Positions 1-5,392 of a stretch of DNA of 7,167 nucleotides are shown here, one piece after another. How positions within the stretch are numbered: position 1 is the stretch's first letter; every line of letters starts with the position of its first letter. This DNA comes from DASSKF01 sp035690725 (lineage in GTDB: Bacteria > Actinomycetota > Actinomycetes > Actinomycetales > Dermatophilaceae). A program made the position numbers and the translations under genes. The notes below the pieces were generated by a model. That model was given only the letters and a program-made list of their open reading frames with translations, searched no databases and was not told the origin of the DNA. The stretch covers positions 1 to 7,167 of the forward strand of contig DASSKF010000132.1 in assembly GCA_035690725.1 (NCBI GenBank). The letters are read 5' to 3'.

Positions 1-116
1 GGATGAACGTCTACGTCCTCGAGACCGCCCGGCGGCTCGCCGAGCGGGGCGTGGAGGTCGAGGTGTTCACCCGCGCCACCACCGGCGCCCTGCCGGAGGT
101 CGTCGAGGCCGCTCCC
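1..116 (+). pseudogene. Truncated second copy of the mshA 5' coding region
   Basis: Codons from the ATG at 3 to 116 encode 38 residues (MNVYVLETARRLAERG onward to VVEAAP). They match residues 33-70 of the intact MshA encoded at 290-403 at 36 of 38 positions; the two changes are E for D and E for P. By hand count 101 of 114 bases match, and 11 of the 13 differences are at third codon positions. After 116 the similarity stops: the frame stays open to a TGA at 291-293 but encodes nothing MshA-like. The ATG at 3 corresponds to an internal Met of MshA, so homology probably continues to the left of the window. Only the nucleotide-binding N-terminal edge is present and the catalytic GT4 domain is missing, so this piece cannot be an active enzyme. 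It could be a recombination remnant, part of a larger upstream gene cut by the window edge, or an assembly artefact. Confidence 0.75.
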
Positions 117-157
117 GCGCGCGCCGGGATCGGCCTCAACCGAGCAAACCGGCCCGA

Positions 158-171
158 GGCGAGCACTCGCC
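158..171. promoter_or_regulatory. Small perfect inverted repeat upstream of mshA
   Basis: GGCGAG and CTCGCC form a perfect dyad separated by CA, centred about 30 bases before the mshA ATG at 194. It lies in the only non-coding stretch between the mshA fragment and the intact gene (117-193), so it is a possible operator or part of the mshA promoter region. No convincing TANNNT -10 element is visible in 117-193. In GC-rich DNA a six-base dyad can arise by chance. Confidence 0.2.
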
Positions 172-193
172 GGATGCGTGACAGACTCGAGGG

Positions 194-1507
194 ATGCTGG
201 CGGACCCGCCCCGAGACCTTCACCGTGTGGCGATGCTCAGCGTCCACACCTCCCCGCTGGAGCAGCCGGGCACCGGTGACGCCGGCGGGATGAACGTCTA
301 CGTCCTCGAGACCGCCCGGCGCCTCGCCGAGCGCGGCGTGGAGGTCGACGTCTTCACCCGCGCCACCACCGGGGCCCTGCCCGAAGTGGTCCCGGCGGCG
401 CCGGGCATCACCGTCCGGCACGTCGTCGCGGGGCCGTTCGAGGGCTTGTCCAAGCAGGACCTGCCCGGCCAGCTCTGCGCGTTCGCGGCCGGGGTGATGC
501 GGGAGGCCGCCACCCGGCCCGAGGGGTGGTACGACCTGGTCCACTCGCACTACTGGCTCTCGGGGCAGGTCGGGTGGCTGGCCGCGGACCGGTGGCGGGT
601 GCCGCTCGTCCACACCATGCACACCATGGCGCGGGTCAAGAACGCCTCGCTCGCCGAGGGGGACGCCCCGGAGCCCCCGGGCCGGGAGATCGGCGAGGCG
701 CAGGTCGTCGACGCCGCCGCCCGGCTCGTCGCCAACGCCGAGGACGAGGCGCAGGCGCTCACCGAGCTCTACGGCGCGGATCCCGCGAAGGTCCGGGTCG
801 TCCCGCCGGGGGTGGACCTCCGCGTCTTCGCCCCGGGCAGCCGCACGCGGGCACGAGCCGCGCTCGGGGTGCCCGCCGACGCCCACGTCCTGCTCTTCGT
901 CGGCCGGGTCCAGCCGCTCAAGGCCCCCGACGTCCTGCTGCGTGCCGCGGCCGAGCTGCTGCGGCGGCGTCCGGAGCTGCGCGACCGGCTCGTCGTGGCG
1001 GTGCTCGGCGGGCCCAGCGGCTCCGGCCTCGCCGACACCGGTGCGCTGGTCCGGCTGGCGGAGCGGCTCGGCATCACCGGCCAGGTGCGCCTCCTGCCGC
1101 CCGTCCACCGGGAGGAGCTCGCCCGGTGGTACCGCGCCGCGGACCTGGCGTGCGTTCCGTCATACAGCGAGTCGTTCGGGCTGGTGGCACTCGAGGCGCA
1201 GGCCTGCGGGACCCCGGTCGTGGCCGCGGCGGTCGGTGGGCTGCCGACCGCGGTCGGCGACGGCGGGGTGTTGGTGGACGGGCACGACCCGGTGCACTGG
1301 GGACGGGTCCTCGACGGCCTGCTCGCCGACGACGTGCGCCGGCGCCGGCTGGGGGAGCGCGCGGTGGCACACGCGGCCGGGTTCGGCTGGGACGCGACCA
1401 CCGACCGCCTGCTCGAGGTGTATGCCGAGTCCTGCGGCCGCGGTTCCGCCCCGGGGATCGACGACGCGGCTGCCCTGCGCGACGTGCCGGCCGCGGTGGT
1501 GCCGTGA
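194..1507 (+). CDS. mshA: D-inositol-3-phosphate glycosyltransferase MshA
   Basis: MshA transfers GlcNAc from UDP-GlcNAc to 1D-myo-inositol 3-phosphate, the first committed step of cytoplasmic mycothiol synthesis. The 437-residue protein is a full-length GT-B fold GT4 enzyme. The N-terminal domain has the MshA-typical HTSPLEQPGTGDAGG (about residues 18-32), VVAGPFEGL (78-85) and HSHYWLSGQVGWLA (117-130). The C-terminal donor domain has FVGRVQPLKAPD (235-246), GGPSGSGL (272-279) and PSYSESFGLVALEAQ (322-336), with the GT4 EX7E pair at E326 and E334. The ATG at 194 is the first start after the in-frame TGA at 179-181; GAGGG abuts it too closely to be a normal ribosome site. GTG 227 and ATG 233 are alternative starts just before the conserved core. 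The TGA overlaps the GTG of the next gene. The order mshA-ybjN-gpmA matches M. tuberculosis Rv0486-Rv0489. A partial second copy lies just upstream. Confidence 0.96.
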   Translation: MLADPPRDLHRVAMLSVHTSPLEQPGTGDAGGMNVYVLETARRLAERGVEVDVFTRATTGALPEVVPAAPGITVRHVVAGPFEGLSKQDLPGQLCAFAAGVMREAATRPEGWYDLVHSHYWLSGQVGWLAADRWRVPLVHTMHTMARVKNASLAEGDAPEPPGREIGEAQVVDAAARLVANAEDEAQALTELYGADPAKVRVVPPGVDLRVFAPGSRTRARAALGVPADAHVLLFVGRVQPLKAPDVLLRAAAELLRRRPELRDRLVVAVLGGPSGSGLADTGALVRLAERLGITGQVRLLPPVHREELARWYRAADLACVPSYSESFGLVALEAQACGTPVVAAAVGGLPTAVGDGGVLVDGHDPVHWGRVLDGLLADDVRRRRLGERAVAHAAGFGWDATTDRLLEVYAESCGRGSAPGIDDAAALRDVPAAVVP

Positions 1508-2016
1508 GCTCCACCGAGGAGGTGACCGGCCGGGTCCGGCAGTTCCTGGACGAGGCCGGGATCGAGTGGGAGCGGGGAGCCCGCGCCGGGGAGCTCGTCG
1601 TCACGCTCCCCGGTGAGCGCAAGCTGCGCACCGTCTGCTCCCTCGTCGTCGGTGAGCGCGCGCTCGCCGTGCAGGCGTTCGTGGTGCGCAACCCGGACGA
1701 GAACCACGTCGAGGTCTACCGCTACCTGCTGCGCCGCAACCTGCGGCTGCCGGGCCTGGCCTACGGGGTCGACGCGAGCGGCGACGTCTATCTCAGCGGC
1801 AGCGTGCCGCTCGGGGCGCTGGCCGGCGACGACCCGGAGGCCGCGCACCGGCTGCTCGACGAGCTGCTCGGCGTCGTCCTCGAGGCGTGCGACGGTGCCT
1901 TCAACGAGCTGCTGGCCCTCGGCTTCCTCGAGTCGATGAAGAAGGAGTGGGCCTGGCGGCTCTCGCGGGGCGAGTCCACCCGCAACCTGGAGGCGTTCCG
2001 GCACCTGCTCGAGTGA
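1504..2016 (+). CDS. YbjN domain-containing protein (Rv0487-like)
   Basis: This is a 170-residue cytoplasmic protein with no signal peptide or membrane segment. It matches the actinobacterial YbjN family protein that follows mshA in M. tuberculosis (Rv0487). Family landmarks seen here are the acidic, helix-forming N-terminus (SSTEEVTGRVRQFLDEAGIE), the central VQAFVVRNPDENHVEVYRYL stretch (about residues 58-77), and a helical C-terminus ending EAFRHLLE. The fold resembles type III secretion chaperones; the biochemical role is not established. The GTG start overlaps the mshA stop (GTGA) and has no ribosome site of its own, so translational coupling to mshA is likely. The same frame is open back to 526, but that upstream part is antisense-free shadow of mshA. 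It is followed by a small GC hairpin (2017-2030) and a long hairpin (2051-2096), consistent with the operon ending here. Confidence 0.88.
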   Translation: MSSTEEVTGRVRQFLDEAGIEWERGARAGELVVTLPGERKLRTVCSLVVGERALAVQAFVVRNPDENHVEVYRYLLRRNLRLPGLAYGVDASGDVYLSGSVPLGALAGDDPEAAHRLLDELLGVVLEACDGAFNELLALGFLESMKKEWAWRLSRGESTRNLEAFRHLLE

Positions 2017-2030
2017 CCCGGCTGCCCGGG
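2017..2030 (+). terminator. Short GC hairpin directly after ybjN
   Basis: CCCGG and CCGGG pair perfectly around a CTGC loop, starting at the first base after the ybjN stop. There is no adjacent T-run; the next T-rich stretch (TTTCTTT) begins around 2049. It may help end the mshA-ybjN transcript, alone or with the larger hairpin that follows. Confidence 0.25.
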
Positions 2031-2050
2031 GCCTCGGCTGGAACGGCGTT

Positions 2051-2096
2051 TCTTTGGCACGTTTCGGCTGCCGGAGCAGCGCAAACGTCCCAAAGA
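2051..2096. promoter_or_regulatory. Long inverted repeat between ybjN and gpmA (terminator or operator)
   Basis: The left arm TCTTTGGCACGTTT (2051-2064) and right arm AAACGTCCCAAAGA (2083-2096) pair at 13 of 14 positions. Inside the 18-base gap, GCTG (2067-2070) and CAGC (2077-2080) can also pair, giving a 46-base stem-loop. The arms are unusually A/T-rich for this GC-rich window. No T-run follows the right arm, so a classical intrinsic terminator is not clear. The right arm ends 21 bases before the gpmA -10 hexamer, where a -35 region or an operator would lie. Either terminator or operator fits; the sequence does not decide between them. Confidence 0.5.
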
Positions 2097-2117
2097 TCCG
2101 CGCACGTGGCCGTGCCA

Positions 2118-2123
2118 TAGGCT
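2118..2123 (+). promoter_or_regulatory. Candidate -10 element of gpmA, leaderless
   Basis: TAGGCT fits the actinobacterial TANNNT -10 pattern and is followed by 7 bases and then the gpmA ATG at 2131. This spacing would start transcription at or next to the A of the ATG, giving a leaderless mRNA, and no Shine-Dalgarno sequence is visible. The same hexamer stands 6-7 bases before senX3 and before the lipoprotein gene. No recognisable -35 is seen. Confidence 0.5.
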
Positions 2124-2130
2124 CGCCGGT

Positions 2131-2874
2131 ATGACGTACACGCTGGTCCTGCTGCGCCACGGCGAGAGCGAGTGGAACGCCGAGAACCTCTTCACCGGCT
2201 GGGTCGACGTCGGCCTCACCGACGCCGGACGTGCCGAGGCGGTGCACGGGGGCGAGCTGATCCGGGACGCCGACCTGCGACCCGATGTCGTGCACACCTC
2301 GCTGCTGCGCCGGGCGATCACGACCGGCAACATCGCCCTCGACGTCGCCGACCGCCACTGGATCCCGGTCCGTCGCAGCTGGCGCCTCAACGAGCGCCAC
2401 TACGGTGCGCTGCAGGGGAAGAACAAGAAGGAGACCAAGGAGGAGTTCGGCGAGGAGCAGTTCATGACCTGGCGCCGCTCGTATGACGTCCCGCCGCCTC
2501 CCCTGCCGACGGACAGTCGGTGGAGCCAGGCCGGGGACCCGCGCTACGCCGACCTCGGTGACGAGATGCCGCACACCGAGTGCCTCAAGGACGTGCTGGC
2601 TCGGTTCCTGCCCTGGTGGGAGGACGCGATCGTGCCGGACCTGCGCGAGGAGAAGACGGTGCTCGTCGCCGCGCACGGCAACAGCCTCCGTGCCCTCGTC
2701 AAGCACCTGGACGGCATCAGCGACGAGGCGATCGCCGGACTCAACATCCCGACCGGCATGCCCCTGCTCTACGAGCTGGACGAGGACCTCGAGCCGGTCA
2801 CCGTCGGCGGCACCTACCTCGACCCGGAGGCGGCCGCGGCCGCTGCCGAGGCGGTGGCGAACCAGGGCCGCTGA
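2131..2874 (+). CDS. gpmA: 2,3-bisphosphoglycerate-dependent phosphoglycerate mutase
   Basis: This cytoplasmic glycolytic and gluconeogenic enzyme interconverts 3- and 2-phosphoglycerate through a phosphohistidine and a 2,3-bisphosphoglycerate primer. The 247-residue length is typical of the dimeric or tetrameric dPGAM family. The phosphoacceptor motif is LRHGESEWN with His10. R61 lies in the TSLLRRA segment, the catalytic acid is Glu88 in LNERHYG, and the second catalytic histidine is His182 in AAHGNSLRAL. GKNKKET (96-102) and the RRSYDVPPPP loop (115-124) are family hallmarks. The C-terminus ends in an Ala-rich tail. The gene probably starts its own leaderless transcript from TAGGCT at 2118. 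It converges on the minus-strand nuclease gene, with repeat units 2894-3028 between them. In M. tuberculosis the gpm1 gene directly precedes senX3; here a repeat-flanked gene lies between them. Confidence 0.97.
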   Translation: MTYTLVLLRHGESEWNAENLFTGWVDVGLTDAGRAEAVHGGELIRDADLRPDVVHTSLLRRAITTGNIALDVADRHWIPVRRSWRLNERHYGALQGKNKKETKEEFGEEQFMTWRRSYDVPPPPLPTDSRWSQAGDPRYADLGDEMPHTECLKDVLARFLPWWEDAIVPDLREEKTVLVAAHGNSLRALVKHLDGISDEAIAGLNIPTGMPLLYELDEDLEPVTVGGTYLDPEAAAAAAEAVANQGR

Positions 2875-2893
2875 CCCGCGGGTCGGCGCGTTG

Positions 2894-3028
2894 CCGAGAA
2901 GCGTCCCGCTCGGGCAGTTCTCAGGTCGCCGGGGCCGGGCCTGTCCTAGGAACTCGCCCGCTCGGGCAGTTCTCAGGTCTCGGCGCGCGCCCTGCCCCGA
3001 GAAGCGTCCCGCTCGGGCACTTGTCAGC
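2894..3028. repeat. Left cluster of three palindromic repeats
   Basis: Three imperfect palindromes of about 32 bases lie at 2894-2925, 2945-2977 and 2997-3028. Each carries the invariant plus-strand core CCCGCTCGGGCA, followed by TTCTCAGG-like and preceded by GAGAA-like outer arms. The cores start at 2905, 2957 and 3008, a spacing of 52 and 51 bases. The 19-base spacers are GC-rich and degenerate. The cluster fills the gap between convergent gpmA and the nuclease gene, where it could act as a two-way terminator. The nuclease stop codon (complement of 3024-3026) lies inside the edge of the third unit. The same repeat, in the same orientation, recurs at 4019-4151. Confidence 0.85.
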
Positions 3029-3947
3029 CCGGCCGCCCGGGGAAGTGCCGGCGCCAGTCGTCCCGGAGCACCGGAACGGTCATCCCCACCGACCTCATGG
3101 CGCGGACGACCCGCGTCAGCGTCTCGCCCGGTGAGGTGAACAGGTCGTCCGAGACGAGCACCACGAACCGCCAGCCGACGTTGCCGAGGTCCTCGCGGCG
3201 CAGGATGTCGGCGCCCCAGGCACGCTGCCGCTCGATGTGCTGCCGGCCGTCGTACTCGATCCCGAGCTTCGCGCGGCGGTAGCCCAGGTCGATGCGGCGC
3301 TGGACAGCGCCGTACTCGTCGCGGATCTCGATGTTGACCTCCGGCTCCGGCAGTCCGGCGAACACCAGGAGCAGGCGTGTCCGCGTCTCCTGCGGCGAGT
3401 CGACACCCGGTCGGACGAGGGCGGCGGCCTGTCGTGCGCGGCGCGCGCCACGGCCGCGCCACTCGCTCGCCGCCGGGACCAGCTGCCCCGGCTCGACCTG
3501 CCGCCGCTTGACGAGGGAGTCGCCCAGGACGACCAGGTCGACGAGGGACAGCACCTCGGCCAGGTCGAGGAAGGTGCGGACGGGGGAGGTCAGCCGGACG
3601 CCCTTGCGTCGGACCAGCTCGGGGCGATCGGTGTATCGGTGCACCAGGATTCCCGGCTTCCGGGAGCGTCCGGTGCCCACGGTGCCGACGTGGGTCTCGG
3701 CGTCGTGGGGGACGGTGCCGCCGAGAATGCGGGCCGCGGTGTGGCGTGCGGCGAAGGACGCGACCGGCGCTGCCCGCAGTGCTGCTCGAGCCAGGAGGTC
3801 CGGAGTCAGGGAGGCCGCTGCCGAGACGAAGCAGCCCCGGAACAGGCGCACGAAGCCGCGGCTGCGCAGCTGGGAGTCGGTGAGTCCCGCTCGCAGGCCG
3901 TCCCCGAGTGTGAACGGTTGACGGATGTCGAGCTCTTCGTCCGGCAT
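3024..3947 (-). CDS. DUF559 domain protein, Vsr-like PD-(D/E)XK nuclease fold, with AbiEi-like N-terminus
   Basis: The predicted protein has 307 residues. Its C-terminal third (about residues 185-290) resembles the DUF559 family, related to the very-short-patch-repair endonuclease fold. Candidate active-site positions are E187 (SPQETRTRLLL), D220 (RRIDLGY), and E231/D233/H237 (GIEYDGRQH), followed by R250 and the closing strand WRFVVLVSDDLF. The N-terminal two-thirds (residues 11-180) look like the winged-helix AbiEi-like antitoxin region often joined to DUF559 in actinobacteria. There is no signal peptide. I chose ATG 3947 (MPDEELDIRQ); GTG 3956 is possible. The frame is open to 4064, but that part reads through a repeat unit and gives a non-family peptide. 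No partner toxin gene is adjacent, and substrate and function are unknown. The gene is on the opposite strand to its neighbours, splits a normally adjacent pair, and is bracketed by direct palindromic repeats, so it looks acquired or mobile. Confidence 0.85.
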   Translation of the reverse strand: MPDEELDIRQPFTLGDGLRAGLTDSQLRSRGFVRLFRGCFVSAAASLTPDLLARAALRAAPVASFAARHTAARILGGTVPHDAETHVGTVGTGRSRKPGILVHRYTDRPELVRRKGVRLTSPVRTFLDLAEVLSLVDLVVLGDSLVKRRQVEPGQLVPAASEWRGRGARRARQAAALVRPGVDSPQETRTRLLLVFAGLPEPEVNIEIRDEYGAVQRRIDLGYRRAKLGIEYDGRQHIERQRAWGADILRREDLGNVGWRFVVLVSDDLFTSPGETLTRVVRAMRSVGMTVPVLRDDWRRHFPGRPG

Positions 3948-4018
3948 GCCGGTCACCGTGGCAGGTCGGCCGGGACCGCCTCGGTCGTCATCCACAGGCC
4001 GCGACAGACGGGGCCGGG

Positions 4019-4151
4019 CGGGAAATGACCCGCTCGGGCACTTCTCAGGCATCGATGCCGGCACTGTCCTGAGAACTCGCCCGCTCGGGCACTTCTCGGG
4101 CAGCCGGGGCCGGGTCTGCCCGGGAACCGTCCCGCTCGGGCAGTTTTCAGG
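4019..4151. repeat. Right cluster of three palindromic repeats
   Basis: Units lie at 4019-4049, 4068-4100 and 4119-4151. Each has the invariant core CCCGCTCGGGCA, starting at 4029, 4080 and 4131, exactly 51 bases apart. They have the same orientation as the left cluster. Left arms vary: GGGAAATGA, GAGAACTCG and GGGAACCGT before the core. The second unit here and the second unit of the left cluster share about 33 of 37 bases, including the preceding CTGTCCT. The cluster lies between two divergent starts, the nuclease gene and senX3, where terminators are not expected. Positions 3948-4018, between the nuclease start and the first unit, show no clear promoter. Confidence 0.85.
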
Positions 4152-4189
4152 AGAGGGGTCCGGCCCGGGAGTCGCCGCCGCGGGAACCG

Positions 4190-4195
4190 TAGGCT
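4190..4195 (+). promoter_or_regulatory. Candidate -10 element of senX3, leaderless
   Basis: TAGGCT is followed by 6 bases and then the senX3 GTG at 4202. The spacing predicts transcription starting at or within a base of the start codon. No Shine-Dalgarno sequence precedes the GTG. The hexamer and geometry match those before gpmA and the lipoprotein gene. The last palindromic repeat ends 38 bases upstream. Confidence 0.5.
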
Positions 4196-4201
4196 GGCCG
4201 C

Positions 4202-5392
4202 GTGACGACCACCCTGGCCGTGCTGCTCGGGGGAGCCGCCGGGCTGCTGCTCGGCGCCTTCGCCGTCCTCGCGGTGCGCTGGTCGGAGCGCTCGCAGACG
4301 GGCCCGTCCCCGGCGGACGAGGACCGGCCGGTGCCGGGCACCGTCGCCGACGTCATCGCCGTGCTCCGGTCCAGCGGCATCATCCTCGACCGGGACGAGC
4401 GGGTCGTGAACACCAGTCCGCCCGCGGTCGCCCACGGCCTCGTGCGCGACGGCATCCTGGTGCACGACGAGCTGCTGCAGCTGTCGCGGCAGGTCCGTCG
4501 CGACGGCGAGATCCGGGAGGCCGAGCTGGAGCTGGCCCGGGGGCCGATCGGGCAGGGCCGGCTGACGGTCGGTGCTCGCGTGGCACCGCTGGGCAGTGCG
4601 CACGTGCTGCTGCTGGTGGAGGACCTGACCCGGGCCAAGCAGGTCGAGGAGGTCCGCCGCGACTTCGTCGAGAACGTCAGCCACGAGCTCAAGACGCCGG
4701 TCGGGGGCCTGGCGCTGCTCGCCGAGGCGGTCCTCGACGCCCGCGACGACCCCGAGGCGGTCCAGCGGTTCGCCTCGCGGATGCGCACGGAGAGCTCCCG
4801 GCTCACCGCGCTGGTGCAGGAGATCGTGGACCTGTCCCGGCTGCAGGTCGCCGAGGCGGTCGAGGCGCCCGAGCGGGTGGACCTGCACGACGTGGCCGCC
4901 GAGGCGGTGGAGCAGACGCGGGTGCTCGCCGAGTCACGGTCGATCGACCTGGTCCTCGACCACGAGCCGGTGGCCGGCCGGCGGCTGCCCTGCGTCGTCT
5001 ACGGGGACCGGGAGCTGCTCACCACCGCCGTGCGGAACCTCGTCGCGAACGCGGTCACCTACTCCGAGGACGGCACGGTGGTGCGGGTGCGGGTGTCCCC
5101 GGCCGCCGACCTGGGGCGGGTCCGCGTCGCCGACCAGGGCCGCGGCATCGCCGAAGCCGACCAGCAGCGGATCTTCGAGCGGTTCTACCGCGTCGACCCG
5201 GCCCGCTCCCGGTCCTCCGGCGGCACCGGGCTCGGGCTGGCGATCGTCAAGCACGTGTGCGCCAACCACGGGGGCGAGGTGACCGTCGACAGCGCACCGG
5301 GACGCGGCTCCACCTTCACCATGCGCCTGCCGCTGGCCGCCGACCCGCGGCGCGCAGCCAGGCCGTCACGCGAGGAGGTCCTGCACCGGTGA
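4202..5392 (+). CDS. senX3: Sensor histidine kinase SenX3
   Basis: This 396-residue membrane kinase senses phosphate limitation and phosphorylates RegX3. Domains in order: one N-terminal transmembrane helix (about residues 4-26), a PAS-like segment (about 48-142), a HisKA dimerisation domain with phosphoacceptor His161 in NVSHELKTPVGG, and a HATPase_c domain. The HATPase_c domain shows the N box RNLVANAV (N283), the G1 box DQGRGI (D311), the F box QQRIFERFYR and the G2 box GGTGLGLAIVK (340-350). The extracytoplasmic part is very short, as expected for the SenX3 family, which is thought to sense through the Pst/PhoU system. The start GTG 4202 is supported by the TAGGCT placed 6 bases before it and by the membrane helix beginning at once. 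The stop overlaps the regX3 GTG. No phoU lies upstream in this window, although it occupies that place in some actinobacteria. Confidence 0.95.
   Translation: MTTTLAVLLGGAAGLLLGAFAVLAVRWSERSQTGPSPADEDRPVPGTVADVIAVLRSSGIILDRDERVVNTSPPAVAHGLVRDGILVHDELLQLSRQVRRDGEIREAELELARGPIGQGRLTVGARVAPLGSAHVLLLVEDLTRAKQVEEVRRDFVENVSHELKTPVGGLALLAEAVLDARDDPEAVQRFASRMRTESSRLTALVQEIVDLSRLQVAEAVEAPERVDLHDVAAEAVEQTRVLAESRSIDLVLDHEPVAGRRLPCVVYGDRELLTTAVRNLVANAVTYSEDGTVVRVRVSPAADLGRVRVADQGRGIAEADQQRIFERFYRVDPARSRSSGGTGLGLAIVKHVCANHGGEVTVDSAPGRGSTFTMRLPLAADPRRAARPSREEVLHR

Noticed and set aside
62..70. GTTCACC (64-70) and its complement near 3133, resembling RegX3/PHO box half sites
   Set aside because: Each is a single half site inside coding sequence (Val-Phe-Thr codons, and the DUF559 gene), not a spaced direct repeat upstream of a gene.
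769..3462. Long minus-strand open frame of 897 codons, and other long frames such as 526-1503 and 3925-5388
   Set aside because: They run across mshA, ybjN, gpmA or senX3 in other frames, are Arg/Pro/Ala-rich and show no family motif; such shadows are usual in very GC-rich coding DNA.
3988..3996. TCATCCACA, one mismatch from a DnaA box
   Set aside because: A single imperfect 9-mer with no cluster, no A/T-rich region and no dnaA/dnaN context; not evidence of an origin.
3948..4064. Upstream extension of the DUF559 protein to the ATG at 4064
   Set aside because: The extra 39 residues are translated from a palindromic repeat unit and spacer, with no similarity to the family N-terminus, which fits the start at 3947.
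2894..4151. CRISPR array, from regular ~32-base repeats with 18-19-base spacers
   Set aside because: Only three units per cluster, spacers are short, GC-rich and partly similar to one another, the repeats vary in their outer arms, and no cas gene is near.
3024..4151. Insertion sequence or composite transposon
   Set aside because: No transposase domain is encoded, flanking repeats are direct and palindromic rather than terminal inverted repeats, and no target-site duplication was recognised.
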